Origin: Pusillimonas sp. MFBS29
GTDB lineage: Bacteria > Pseudomonadota > Gammaproteobacteria > Burkholderiales > Burkholderiaceae_B
DNA length: 64,000 nt
Direction of reading: 5' to 3'
Assembly: GCF_020687695.1 (NCBI RefSeq)
Contig: NZ_JAJEWL010000005.1
Span: 62,001-126,000 of the forward strand
The translations under genes and the position numbers were made by a program. Shown piece by piece: positions 50,230 to 59,171 of this stretch (the first letter of the stretch is position 1; each line of letters begins with the position of its first letter). The notes under the pieces are model-generated. The model was not told where the DNA came from. It made no database searches and worked only from the letters and a program-made list of their open reading frames with translations.

Positions 50230-50349
50230 TTGGCGCGGTCGCTATTTTTGTACCGTTGACTGGTTGCTTGCGACTCAGTCGCTGTCTTTGTACCGTTAAC
50301 AGGTTTATTGCGACGCGGTCGCTATGTTCGTACCCTTGACTGGTTGCTT
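50230..50349 (+). repeat. Three contiguous 40-bp units with a stem and T-rich tail
   Basis: Units at 50230-50269, 50270-50309 and 50310-50349 align over their full 40 bp (pattern GCGACGCGGTCGCTAT.TTTGTACCG..). Units 2 and 3 start with a 5-bp stem GCGAC/GTCGC around a 3-base loop and then a T-rich run, so each looks like a weak terminator. A degenerate 3' half-unit lies at about 50209-50229 next to the maeB stop. There are no spacers, so this is not a CRISPR array. Confidence 0.85.
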
Positions 50350-50601
50350 GCATGGTGTGGGTGTCTGGGCCGAACTGTGCTCCGATAGCTGCGCCCCCTG
50401 CGGGGGTACCCTTGCAGGCGCCATTCGGCGGGGTCGGGCCTGAACTCGCCATCCATCAGCCGCCTGTGGGCTGATGGATGACTCAAACAGCAGGCCCTCT
50501 TGCGCCCCGCCGCCTGACACCCGCTGCGGCTTGCTCAAACGTCGCCCAGCCCGGCCCAGACACCCACACCACACCATGAAGCACCAGCCGGTCAACGGTA
50601 C
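50330..50601. repeat. Long imperfect palindrome 1 (about 270 bp) after maeB
   Basis: Outer arms 50330-50372 and 50552-50601 are imperfect inverse copies, with a perfect 20-bp core (50353-50372 against 50552-50571). The left arm includes the end of the third 40-bp unit and the right arm an inverted partial copy of the same unit. At the centre a perfect 12-bp stem (CATCCATCAGCC, 50450-50461 against 50469-50480) has a 7-base loop. Between the arms GGCGGGG and GGGCCTG blocks also recur in inverse order, so the whole stretch folds on itself. Confidence 0.85.
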
Positions 50602-50697
50602 TTTTTGTGGGGCAGTTGGTTGGCGTGTGACGCTGTTTACGGATTCACGGCACAGCGCCAGCCGTGGCGATGGCCCTTCGGATATTCGCCATTCTAA

Positions 50698-50921
50698 AAA
50701 GGCATGTGTGGCTGGGGCTGCGTAGGCGCCTCGCGCACGCCGTTCAATTCGCGCTGACCGGAGAGGCAAGATCGCAGCTGTTCGAGCGCCGGCTTTCGGG
50801 CCACCGGCCCGACGGCGCGAGTTCTGCGATCGCTCCGGGCAGCGTGAATTGAACGGGAAACCCCGGCGCAGCCGGGGTCGTGGCGCGTGAAGCCGGAGTG
50901 GCCCCAGCCACATATGCCTTT
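50698..50921. repeat. Long imperfect palindrome 2 (about 225 bp) before the TauE/SafE gene
   Basis: Arms AAAGGCATGTGTGGCTGGGG (50698-50717) and 50902-50921 pair with one mismatch in 20. Inner blocks pair too: 50741-50762 with 50834-50855 (two mismatches in 22), GATCGCAG at 50770-50777 with 50824-50831, and CGGGCC/GGCCCG at the centre. A separate 8-bp hairpin (ACCCCGGC-gca-GCCGGGGT, 50860-50878) sits in the right arm. No gene is seen in 50206-50979; maeB and the permease gene both end facing it. Confidence 0.85.
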
Positions 50922-50979
50922 ATTTAGAACGTGGGTAATATCAAAATCACTGTCACAAATCAAAAGCGCAGCGGCCAAC

Positions 50980-51747
50980 CTACAGCCACCCCTTGGCAAA
51001 CAAATAAACCCCCACCACAGCCAGACTGACCAAAAAGCAACGCCGGAATACAGACGGCGCCAGCGAATGGCGCAGACGCGTGCCTGCCGCCATACCTGCC
51101 AACGCCGGCGCCAGCATGAACAGGGACGCGCCTGCCGTACCAAACGAATAACTGTCATTCAGCCAAAGCCCCGCCGCCAAAGCCACCGTCGACACAGTGA
51201 AAGACACCCCCATCGCCTGGATCAGCTCATCGCGCGCCAGCCCCAGCGACTGCAGATAAGGCACCGCCGGCACCACGAAAACACCCGTTGCCGCCGTAAT
51301 AAAGCCAGTCAGCGCACCCACAATCGGCCCCAGCCACCTTTCCGTCTGCGCGGGCACAGTAAATGGCCGGCCGAACATCGCCCAGGCCGAATAGGCCAAC
51401 AGCGCCACCCCCAAAGACATCGCCGCCCAGGCACCAGCCGGTGCGCCCAGTACCACCGCACCGGCCAGCGTACCGGCAACCACCCCCGCCTGCATGCCGC
51501 CTATCCGTTGCAACAAAGGCATAAGACTTGAGAACGGCCGGGTTTGCCAGACATTGGTCACCAGCGACGGAATCACCAGCAAGGCGGCGGCATGAGCCGG
51601 GGCCATGAAGATAGACAGCAGCGCCATGGAAATAGTCGGCAGACCCAGCCCCACCACCCCCTTCACAACGCCGGCGAGCAAAAACACCATGCTCACCAGC
51701 AAGACCAGCGCCGGCGTGTAGCCATCGAACAGTTCAGTCAATATCAT
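50980..51747 (-). CDS. TauE/SafE (DUF81) family membrane permease, putative sulfite or organic anion exporter
   Basis: Polytopic inner-membrane protein of 255 residues, of the usual length, with about eight hydrophobic segments and the family pattern in both halves (LAGVVKGVVGLGLPTISMAL near the start, ALTGFITAATGVFVVPAVPY in the second half). Members export sulfite or sulfoacetate, or move other sulfur compounds. ATG 51747 is preferred over TTG 51753. It is divergent from a LysR gene and about 40 kb from xsc. Sulfite from taurine must leave the cell or be oxidised, and this is the only exporter candidate here, but there is no direct link. Confidence 0.85.
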   Translation of the reverse strand: MILTELFDGYTPALVLLVSMVFLLAGVVKGVVGLGLPTISMALLSIFMAPAHAAALLVIPSLVTNVWQTRPFSSLMPLLQRIGGMQAGVVAGTLAGAVVLGAPAGAWAAMSLGVALLAYSAWAMFGRPFTVPAQTERWLGPIVGALTGFITAATGVFVVPAVPYLQSLGLARDELIQAMGVSFTVSTVALAAGLWLNDSYSFGTAGASLFMLAPALAGMAAGTRLRHSLAPSVFRRCFLVSLAVVGVYLFAKGWL

Positions 51748-51884
51748 CGACAATTCCGGAAAACATGAAGTTGGGCCATGACCGTATTCTGACAGCTGTG
51801 CAACAACCGGAAAATGCGGCTTTATCTAAGCCAGCCTATGGCCTGGCCTGAGCCTTATCCTTGAACACGTGCTAAGATTTTTTC

Positions 51885-52784
51885 ATGCGTTTCGACCTGA
51901 CCGATCTACGCCTGTTCCTGAATATTCACGAAGCAGGCACCATTACCGACGGCGCCCAGCGTTCACATATGACGTTGGCCTCGGCAAGCGAACGTGTCAA
52001 AGGCATGGAAGCAGAGGTAGGTGTCCCGCTGCTGCTGCGCGGCCGGCGCGGCGTACAAGTTACAGCGGCCGGACGTACGCTGCTGCACCATGCACGTGCC
52101 GTCCTGCACCAGATCGATCATATGCGCGGCGAACTCGACCTGTATGGCCGGGGCCTGAAGGGGCATGTGCGCCTGCTCTGCAATACCGCCGCACTCAGCG
52201 AGCACCTGCCCGGCATTCTTGGCGACTTCCTGGCCAGGCACCCCCAGATATCCATCGACCTGGAAGAAAGAACGAGCTATGACATCGCCGACGCACTACG
52301 CTCAGGGACATTCGACATCGGCATCGTGGCCGACTCGGTTGCCCTGGATGGCCTGGAAACCCATATGTTCCGCCACGACCCGCTATCGTTGATTGTGCCG
52401 CGCCATCACGAGCTGGCACAACTTCATTCAGTCAGCCTGGCAGAAGTGGCCCACCACGACTTCATAGGCTTGAGCGAAGGCAGCGCACTACAGGAACACA
52501 TAACGCATCACGCCCGCAGGGCCGGAAAGCGCCTGCGTTATCGGGTACGGCTGCGCAGCCTGGACGCAGTCTGCCAGATGGTCGGTCAGAACATAGGGAT
52601 TGCCATAGTCCCCAAGGCAACCGCTGTGCGCTGCAGCAGAGCGGCGGGCATCAAACGAATAGCGCTGAGCGACGCCTGGGCCAGTCGCGACCTGATGCTA
52701 TGCGTACGCTCATCGGGCGACCTGCCCGTTTACGTCAGAAAAATGATGATCTACATTCTGGACAACGCTGTCCCACAGCGCTAG
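51885..52784 (+). CDS. LysR-family transcriptional regulator
   Basis: Regulator of 299 residues with an N-terminal LysR winged helix (LRLFLNIHEAGTITDGAQRS, EVGVPLLLRGRRGVQVTAAG, residues 7-65) and a periplasmic-binding-like effector domain (GHVRLLCNTAALSEHLPGIL onward). It is divergent from the TauE/SafE gene across 137 bp and 71 bp upstream of the alpha/beta hydrolase, so it probably controls one or both. A gapped inverted repeat (CCAGCCTATGGCCTGG, 51831-51846) in the divergent region is a possible site. Effector unknown. Confidence 0.9.
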   Translation: MRFDLTDLRLFLNIHEAGTITDGAQRSHMTLASASERVKGMEAEVGVPLLLRGRRGVQVTAAGRTLLHHARAVLHQIDHMRGELDLYGRGLKGHVRLLCNTAALSEHLPGILGDFLARHPQISIDLEERTSYDIADALRSGTFDIGIVADSVALDGLETHMFRHDPLSLIVPRHHELAQLHSVSLAEVAHHDFIGLSEGSALQEHITHHARRAGKRLRYRVRLRSLDAVCQMVGQNIGIAIVPKATAVRCSRAAGIKRIALSDAWASRDLMLCVRSSGDLPVYVRKMMIYILDNAVPQR

Positions 52785-52855
52785 CCTGTCCTTGAGTCGC
52801 TATACTTGAAGCGCTCGATCTTCCATAGGCCGCAGCAACCACTCAAGGAGAACCC

Positions 52856-54085
52856 ATGGGAAGCAGCCTTGAACGCGGACGCACCCGGGTAGCCGGATTC
52901 GCCAACCCTGAAATGGATTTTCAGCTAATGCGCCAGCTGGGCGCATCCCGGTACGGCGGCGCTTCCGTCGGTGAATGCCTGGCCCTGGTGCGAAACATCG
53001 AAAACGGTGTACCCGAATCCTGGGTTACGGCCTTCGCCGCAGCCGCCCAACGCCAGGAAGACGATGCACAGCGGCGCGCCGCTCGCGGCCACGCCGTCAG
53101 CGCATACGATCAATACCTGGTGGCCAGCAACAGCTACCGCGCTGCCGAATACTACACCCGCCTGACCGATCCCAAACATACCGAATACGGCCTTAAAAGC
53201 AGGTCCTGCTTTCTTGCCGCGATGGGGCTGCAGGACCATGCCATCGATGTGGTCGAGCTGCCTTTTGATCAAACTCCCCTGCCCGCTTACCTGATCCGGC
53301 CCTCATCAACCCCGCGCAGCGCGCTGAAAACGCTGATGATCATCAGCGGCTACGACGGTACGCTGGAAGAAACCTATATTGCATATGGTCGGGCTGCACT
53401 AGAGCGCGGCTATCAACTGATGCTGTTCGCCGGCCCCGGGCAAATGGACACCATGCGCTTTTATCCCAAGCTGCATTTCATCCCCGAATACGAAAAAGTC
53501 GCTGCCACGGCGCTGGACTACCTTCTGGCCCGTCCCGATACCAGCCCCGAGCACGTGGCACTCATGGGCATCAGCTTCGGCGGCTATTTTGCCACCAGAA
53601 TGGCGGCGCACGACGCTCGCATAAAAGCATTGATCGCCAACTCGCCTATCGTGGATCTGCATGCCTACATGGCAGCCTTCGTTGGTTTTGATCCCGCCAA
53701 AATGGCAGACAAAGACGATTTTCTGCTGATCGATATCGAACATATTCCCGCCGATGTCATGCCGCCGCAAACACGCGAAATGACACAAAACCTCATGTTG
53801 CGCTTTGGCTGCGACAGCTTCAAGCAAACCTACCAGCGTCTCAGGGATTTTCACGTAACCGACCAGCATCTGGCAGATATCCGCTGCCCTGCCCTGGCCC
53901 TTGCCGGTGCCGGCGAAGGGCCGCAACCGCTGGCCCAGTATCAACAGTTTCAGGCGCAGATATCCGGACCGGTCAGCGCTCATTTGTTTACCGACGAGGA
54001 AGGTGCCGACGGGCACTGTCAAACAGGGAATCTGGCTTATTCGGCCGCCGTATCGATGGACTGGCTGGACGAAACCTGGGCCTGA
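52856..54085 (+). CDS. Alpha/beta hydrolase with N-terminal helical cap (2,6-DHPON hydrolase-like)
   Basis: Cytoplasmic hydrolase of 409 residues. The N-terminal 150 residues form a helical region, then a beta entry (KTLMIISGYDGTLEETYIAY), the nucleophile elbow GISFGG (about residue 240), and the probable catalytic histidine in GADGHCQTGN near the C-terminus. This layout resembles C-C-bond hydrolases of the 2,6-dihydroxypseudooxynicotine hydrolase type and related esterases; the substrate cannot be told. CAAGGAGAA precedes the ATG. It follows the LysR gene and converges with gltA. Confidence 0.8.
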   Translation: MGSSLERGRTRVAGFANPEMDFQLMRQLGASRYGGASVGECLALVRNIENGVPESWVTAFAAAAQRQEDDAQRRAARGHAVSAYDQYLVASNSYRAAEYYTRLTDPKHTEYGLKSRSCFLAAMGLQDHAIDVVELPFDQTPLPAYLIRPSSTPRSALKTLMIISGYDGTLEETYIAYGRAALERGYQLMLFAGPGQMDTMRFYPKLHFIPEYEKVAATALDYLLARPDTSPEHVALMGISFGGYFATRMAAHDARIKALIANSPIVDLHAYMAAFVGFDPAKMADKDDFLLIDIEHIPADVMPPQTREMTQNLMLRFGCDSFKQTYQRLRDFHVTDQHLADIRCPALALAGAGEGPQPLAQYQQFQAQISGPVSAHLFTDEEGADGHCQTGNLAYSAAVSMDWLDETWA

Positions 54086-54172
54086 GGGCCCTGGGGCAGG
54101 CACCTGGCCCGGGCATTTGCCGGATCAGGTGCCGTTTGCCTGGCGCACATTGCGTGGCCAGGTTTGCAGCAA

Positions 54173-55477
54173 TTAACGCTTGCTGGGTACTTCGCGGCTT
54201 TGCTGGCCGGTATACAGCTGACGCGGACGACCAATTTTGTAATCGGGGTCAGACAGCATTTCGTTCCATTGAGCAATCCAGCCCACTGTACGAGCCAAGG
54301 CGAAGATGGCCGTGAACAGCGATGTGGGGATGCCGATGGCACGCTGGACGATGCCCGAGTAGAAGTCTACGTTCGGGTACAGTTTGCGCTGCACGAAATA
54401 AGGATCTTCAAGCGCAATGCGTTCGAGTTCCATAGCCAGCTTGAACAAGGGATCGTTTTCCAGGCCCAGTGCTGCCAGCACTTCCTTGCAGGTTTCCTGC
54501 ATGAGCTTGGCGCGCGGATCGTAGTTCTTGTAAACACGATGGCCAAAGCCCATCAGGCGTACGCCGGAGTTCTTGTCCTTGACTTTCTCCATGAACTCGC
54601 CGACTTTCTCGATGCCGCCGTTGGCCTGCAATTCTTCGAGCATTTGCAGGCAGGCTTCGTTGGCGCCACCGTGAGCCGGACCCCACAGGCAGGCAACACC
54701 TGCTGCGATGGCGGCAAAGGGGTTGGTGCCCGAAGAGCCGCACAGACGAACGGTGGAGGTCGACGCGTTTTGTTCGTGGTCGGCGTGCAGGATGAAAATG
54801 CGATCCAGTGCGCGTTCAACAACTTCGTTGACCTTGTAGTCTTCGCAAGGCGTGGCGAACATCATGCGCAGGAAGTTGCCGGTATACGACAAGTCGTTCT
54901 TGGGATAGATGAAGGGCTGGCCCTGGGAATGCTTGTATGCCATGGCCACCAGGGTTGGCATCTTGGCAATAAGACGAATGGCCGACACGTGGCGGTGGTG
55001 AGGATTCGTGATGTCGGTAGAGTCGTGATAGAAAGCCGACAAGGCACCAACCAGACCAGTCAGTACAGCCATGGGGTGCGCGTCGCGACGGAAGCCTTGC
55101 AGGAAAATGCGCAGTTGCTCGTGCACCATGGTGTGGTTGGTTACCAGCGAATCGAACTCTTGCTTCTGGTTGCCGTCGGGCAACTCGCCGTTCAGGATCA
55201 GGTAGCAGATGTCGAGGAAATCGCAACTCTGCGCAAGTTGATCGATAGGATAGCCACGATAAAGCAGCTCGCCCTTGTCACCGTCGATATAGGTAATACC
55301 CGACTCACACGCAGCCGTGGAGAGGAAACCCGGATCGTAGGTAAACATATCTGTCTGGCCATACAGCTTGCGGATATCGATGACATCGGGCCCGACCGTA
55401 CCTTTATAAACCGGAAACTCTATCGGCGCGGAGCCATCCGAGAACGATAGAGTGGCTTTCTTATCTGACAATTGCAT
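54173..55477 (-). CDS. gltA: Citrate synthase (type II)
   Basis: Condenses acetyl-CoA and oxaloacetate. The 434 residues match the hexameric, NADH-sensitive Gram-negative type. Active-site parts are [29 protein letters not shown] and [17 protein letters not shown] 55477 is chosen because AAGGAAGG lies seven bases upstream; the frame extends to 55519 without support. It is last in sdhCDAB-sdhE-gltA, 19 bp after sdhE. An 8-bp inverted repeat (54099-54106/54126-54133) lies past its stop. Confidence 0.97.
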   Translation of the reverse strand: MQLSDKKATLSFSDGSAPIEFPVYKGTVGPDVIDIRKLYGQTDMFTYDPGFLSTAACESGITYIDGDKGELLYRGYPIDQLAQSCDFLDICYLILNGELPDGNQKQEFDSLVTNHTMVHEQLRIFLQGFRRDAHPMAVLTGLVGALSAFYHDSTDITNPHHRHVSAIRLIAKMPTLVAMAYKHSQGQPFIYPKNDLSYTGNFLRMMFATPCEDYKVNEVVERALDRIFILHADHEQNASTSTVRLCGSSGTNPFAAIAAGVACLWGPAHGGANEACLQMLEELQANGGIEKVGEFMEKVKDKNSGVRLMGFGHRVYKNYDPRAKLMQETCKEVLAALGLENDPLFKLAMELERIALEDPYFVQRKLYPNVDFYSGIVQRAIGIPTSLFTAIFALARTVGWIAQWNEMLSDPDYKIGRPRQLYTGQQSREVPSKR

Positions 55478-55496
55478 CGCAACCTTCCTTTTAAAA

Positions 55497-55757
55497 TTAC
55501 AGCTTCTGCATTTGCTCAATCAGTCTATGAATGTCTGGCGTATCGTATACGCCGGACAATGATGTCCTGGCCAGCAATACATCAAGCAATTCGTTATCGC
55601 CCATCTCGAAAAGTAAAGACAAGGCAGCTACATCTGTGTCGGTCAGCTGGGTTTCGTACTCATCCAGAAACCGGGTGATGATCAGGTCGTTTTCAAGCAG
55701 ACCGCGACGCGCGCGCCAACGCAGGCGTGCGCGCTCAAGCTCGGTTAACTTGCTCAT
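55497..55757 (-). CDS. sdhE: Succinate dehydrogenase flavinylation factor SdhE
   Basis: Small protein (86 residues) that helps attach FAD covalently to SdhA. The family [17 protein letters not shown] block with its conserved RG and E..D residues is at about 18-34. It lies between sdhB (15 bp) and gltA (19 bp), a position typical of Betaproteobacteria. Confidence 0.95.
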   Translation of the reverse strand: MSKLTELERARLRWRARRGLLENDLIITRFLDEYETQLTDTDVAALSLLFEMGDNELLDVLLARTSLSGVYDTPDIHRLIEQMQKL

Positions 55758-55772
55758 CAGGAATCCTGCACC

Positions 55773-56489
55773 TTAAATAGCACGACGCGCCAGCATCTCT
55801 TTGATCTTTCCGATGGCCAAAGAGGGGTTCAACCCCTTGGGACAGACATCGGCACAGTTCATGATGGTGTGGCAACGGAACAGGCGGTACGGGTCTTCGA
55901 GGTTATCGAGGCGCTCGCCGGTCGCGTCGTCACGGCTGTCAGCGATAAAGCGGTAGGCCTGAAGCAAGCCGGCGGGCCCCACGAATTTGTCGGGGTTCCA
56001 CCAGAATGACGGGCAGGACGTCGAGCAGCAGGCGCAAAGTATGCACTCGTACAGGCCATCGAGCTCTTCACGGGCTTCGGGGGTTTGCAGACGCTCTTTT
56101 TCGGGTGGCGGCGCGTCATTGATCAGGAACGGCTTGATCGAATGATATTGGTTGAAGAAGTGGGTCATGTCGACAATCAGGTCGCGCACCACCGGCAGCC
56201 CGGGCAAGGGCTTGAGCACGATGGGTTCCTTGAGCTCGAGCAGGTTGGTCGTGCAGGCCAGGCCGTTCTTGCCATTGATGTTCATGGCGTCGGAGCCACA
56301 CACACCTTCACGGCATGAACGACGCAGCGCAAGGCTGTCGTCGACATCATTCTTGATGCGAATGATGGCATCGAGGAGCATTTTGTCGGTAGGCTGCAGC
56401 TCGACCTCGAGCTTCTGCATGTATGGACGCTCGTCCTTGTCAGGATCGTAGCGGTAGATTTCAAATTTGACGATACGTTTTTGGCTCAT
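55773..56489 (-). CDS. sdhB: Succinate dehydrogenase iron-sulfur subunit
   Basis: Carries electrons from SdhA to ubiquinone through three Fe-S clusters. The 238 residues show the [2Fe-2S] cysteines in [19 protein letters not shown] and the [4Fe-4S]/[3Fe-4S] cysteines in [16 protein letters not shown] and [17 protein letters not shown]. It lies 13 bp after sdhA. Confidence 0.97.
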   Translation of the reverse strand: MSQKRIVKFEIYRYDPDKDERPYMQKLEVELQPTDKMLLDAIIRIKNDVDDSLALRRSCREGVCGSDAMNINGKNGLACTTNLLELKEPIVLKPLPGLPVVRDLIVDMTHFFNQYHSIKPFLINDAPPPEKERLQTPEAREELDGLYECILCACCSTSCPSFWWNPDKFVGPAGLLQAYRFIADSRDDATGERLDNLEDPYRLFRCHTIMNCADVCPKGLNPSLAIGKIKEMLARRAI

Positions 56490-56502
56490 TTCAATATCCT
56501 GC

Positions 56503-58278
56503 TTAGAAGGTCCGCGCTTTGGGCGGGAAGCTGTCCACGGTAAGCGGCTTCATGGTGACCGGCTTGTATTCCAGGCGGCTTCCTTCCGAGTACCACAAGG
56601 TATGGCGCAACCAGTTTTCATCATCGCGTTCCGGGTGGTCGCTAAGCGCATGGGCGCCGCGACTTTCGGTGCGATTGGCCGCCGACTTGGTTGTGGCACG
56701 AGCCACTTCTATCATGTTGGACACTTCAAGTGCCTCGACACGGGCAGTGTTGAAGACCTTGGACTTGTCCTTGAAGTAGATATTGTCTACTTGCTGAGCG
56801 ATTTCTTCGATAGAGTCCACACCCTTGGCCAGGAGATCAAGCGTACGGAATACGCCGCAGTGATGCTGCATCGACATGCGCATTGCGTTGGCGACATCTT
56901 GCGTTTTCTCGCCGGAAGTGCGCGATTCGATCTTGTTGACGCGATCGAGCGAGGCGTCGATGCTGGATTCCGGTATGGGCTGATGCGCGTGCTGACGCTC
57001 GGGGTGGGTCTGGACGATATGGTGCCCGGCCGAACGGCCGAACACGATAAGATCCAGCAAGGAATTAGTGCCAAGGCGGTTGGCGCCGTGAACCGAGGTA
57101 GCCGCACACTCGCCAATGGCATACAAACCATTGACCGGAGTCGTTTCGCCATTGGCAAAGTTGACGACCTGACCATGGATATTGGTGGGCACGCCACCCA
57201 TCTGGTAGTGAATGGTCGGAACGACGGGAATCGGATCCTTGATGGGATCGACGTTCGCAAACTTGATGGCAATTTCGCGAATGGAGGGCAGACGCTTCTG
57301 TATGGTTTCGGCACCCAGGTGATCGAGCTTGAGCACCACGTAGCTGCCGTCACCACAACCGCGACCTTCCTTGATTTCCTGGTCCATCGAGCGTGATACA
57401 AAATCGCGGGGGGCCAGATCCTTGAGCGTGGGCGCATAGCGCTCCATGAAGCGCTCACCGTCTTTGTTCAGCAAAATGCCACCTTCGCCGCGCACACCTT
57501 CTGTGATGAGCACGCCGGCACCGGCCACGCCGGTGGGGTGGAATTGCCAGAATTCGAGATCCTGCAAGGGCAGACCGGCACGTGCCGCCATGCCCAGACC
57601 GTCGCCGGTATTGATGAAGGCGTTGGTCGATGCAGCCCAGATGCGTCCGGCGCCGCCTGTGGCCAGCACAGTTTGCTTGGCTTCCAGGACGTAGATTTCG
57701 CCGGTTTCCATTTCAAGGGCGGTTACACCCAGCACATCGCCGGCCTCATTGCGCAGCAGATCGAGCGCCATCCATTCAACAAAGAACTGAGTGCGCGCAG
57801 CAACGTTGCGCTGGTAGAGCGTGTGCAGCATGGCATGACCGGTACGGTCGGCCGCGGCACAGGCACGCTGCACGGGCTTTTCACCAAAGTTGGCGGTGTG
57901 GCCGCCAAACGGGCGCTGATAAATTGTGCCGTCGGCGTTACGGTCGAAAGGCATACCGAAATGCTCGAGCTCGTAGACGGCATTGGGGGCCTCGCGGCAC
58001 ATGAATTCGATAGCGTCCTGGTCGCCGAGCCAGTCGGAACCCTTGACGGTATCGTACATATGCCAGTACCAGTTGTCTTCGCTCATGTTGCCAAGGGATG
58101 CACTGACACCGCCCTGGGCCGCCACGGTATGTGAACGCGTAGGAAAAACTTTGGTCAGGACCGCGACTGACAAGCCAGCCTGCGCCAGTTCCAGAGAGCA
58201 ACGCATGCCGGCCCCGCCGGCACCAACGACCACCACATCAAACTGGCGGCGTGGTAGGGAATTTTTGACAGCAGCCAC
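56503..58278 (-). CDS. sdhA: Succinate dehydrogenase flavoprotein subunit
   Basis: Oxidises succinate to fumarate with covalent FAD. At 591 residues it matches E. coli SdhA (588). Visible are [14 protein letters not shown] (FAD), the FAD-linked histidine in [11 protein letters not shown] (about residue 50), HPTGV, and [19 protein letters not shown] of the active site. It is three bases after sdhD and depends on SdhE, encoded in the same operon. Confidence 0.97.
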   Translation of the reverse strand: MAAVKNSLPRRQFDVVVVGAGGAGMRCSLELAQAGLSVAVLTKVFPTRSHTVAAQGGVSASLGNMSEDNWYWHMYDTVKGSDWLGDQDAIEFMCREAPNAVYELEHFGMPFDRNADGTIYQRPFGGHTANFGEKPVQRACAAADRTGHAMLHTLYQRNVAARTQFFVEWMALDLLRNEAGDVLGVTALEMETGEIYVLEAKQTVLATGGAGRIWAASTNAFINTGDGLGMAARAGLPLQDLEFWQFHPTGVAGAGVLITEGVRGEGGILLNKDGERFMERYAPTLKDLAPRDFVSRSMDQEIKEGRGCGDGSYVVLKLDHLGAETIQKRLPSIREIAIKFANVDPIKDPIPVVPTIHYQMGGVPTNIHGQVVNFANGETTPVNGLYAIGECAATSVHGANRLGTNSLLDLIVFGRSAGHHIVQTHPERQHAHQPIPESSIDASLDRVNKIESRTSGEKTQDVANAMRMSMQHHCGVFRTLDLLAKGVDSIEEIAQQVDNIYFKDKSKVFNTARVEALEVSNMIEVARATTKSAANRTESRGAHALSDHPERDDENWLRHTLWYSEGSRLEYKPVTMKPLTVDSFPPKARTF

Positions 58279-58281
58279 GGC

Positions 58282-58662
58282 TTATAAACTCCAGAGAATT
58301 TTTGCGAAATAAACAACGGCACCGACCAGCCACAAAATGGTCAGAACCTGCAGGAAAAGGCGCACACCAACCGGGTGGACGTAGTCCATCCAGATGTCGC
58401 GTACGCCGATCCAGGCATGCCAGGCCAGCGACAGGAACGCCAGCGTTGCCAGCATTTGCCCGACAGGCAGACCCAGGCAGGTAAACGTGAACAAGCCACG
58501 CCAGCCTTCGTAGTTCAGCTCAGGGGTGAACAGAATGCCACCCAGCAGCACCACGGTATAAACAGCCATGATGATGGCGGTAACCCGTTGTGCGATGAAG
58601 TCGAGCGTGCCGTAATGTGCGCCAACGACCAGGCGCTTTACACCAATACGTTCTTGAGCCAT
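58282..58662 (-). CDS. sdhD: Succinate dehydrogenase membrane anchor subunit
   Basis: Membrane subunit of 126 residues with three hydrophobic helices that helps bind haem b and ubiquinone (FIAQRVTAIIMAVYTVVLLG, WHAWIGVRDIWMDYVHP). The ATG at 58662 shares one base with the sdhC stop (TAATG); an in-frame GTG at 58668 is less likely. Confidence 0.93.
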   Translation of the reverse strand: MAQERIGVKRLVVGAHYGTLDFIAQRVTAIIMAVYTVVLLGGILFTPELNYEGWRGLFTFTCLGLPVGQMLATLAFLSLAWHAWIGVRDIWMDYVHPVGVRLFLQVLTILWLVGAVVYFAKILWSL

Positions 58663-59075
58663 TACCACACCCCAAACAATTTAAGACCAAAGACCAGAGT
58701 CAGAGCCAGGCTGACGCCAAATACCACACCGGCCGTTTTTTGGGCCGTATGCTTGTCGTTACCGATATGCAGGTCGAGAACAAGGTAACGAATGCCGGCA
58801 CAGAAGTGATGCAGATAACCCCAGATCAGGGCCAGCAATACCAGCTTGCACAAGGGGTTGGCCACCCAGGACTGTATGCTCGCAAAGCTTTCCGGCGAGC
58901 CCACGCTGAGCGCGAACAACGGCAGGATGACCAGCGGTATACAGAGGAACAACAATGCGCCGCTGATACGGTGCATGATGGATGATTTTCCTGCCAGGGG
59001 CAGATGGTAGCCCAGAATCTGCGGTACGCTGATATTGCGAAACTGCGGACGCGGCTTTGAAGCTGAATCGGACAT
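58662..59075 (-). CDS. sdhC: Succinate dehydrogenase cytochrome b556 subunit
   Basis: Membrane subunit of 137 residues with three helices. The quinone-site motif HRISGALLFL (about residues 35-44) and the haem-ligand region HHFCAGIRYLVLDLH are present. First gene of sdhCDAB-sdhE-gltA; its promoter must lie in the 96-bp gap after the GntR gene or further upstream. Confidence 0.95.
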   Translation of the reverse strand: MSDSASKPRPQFRNISVPQILGYHLPLAGKSSIMHRISGALLFLCIPLVILPLFALSVGSPESFASIQSWVANPLCKLVLLALIWGYLHHFCAGIRYLVLDLHIGNDKHTAQKTAGVVFGVSLALTLVFGLKLFGVW

Positions 59076-59124
59076 GATGGCCTCGAGTTAAAACAAATTA
59101 ATTTATTGCAAAGCGCTACTGGCA

Positions 59125-59164
59125 TTTTCGCCGATTTAGGGCTGTTGTACCAAATCGGTGAAAA
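59125..59164. promoter_or_regulatory. 13-bp inverted repeat between the GntR gene and sdhC
   Basis: TTTTCGCCGATTT (59125-59137) pairs with 59152-59164, one mismatch, 14-base loop. It lies just past the gntR stop and upstream of sdhC. It may be an operator of the sdh operon or a hairpin ending gntR transcription; there is no clear T-run. Confidence 0.5.
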
Positions 59165-59171
59165 GACCCTT

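Noticed and set aside
50230-50349. Possible CRISPR array
   Set aside because: The 40-bp units are contiguous with no unique spacers and there are no cas genes.
50305-50913. Minus-strand frame of 202 codons in the maeB-permease gap
   Set aside because: It spans the palindromes and repeats, gives a low-complexity product and has no match; repeats, not coding, explain the region.
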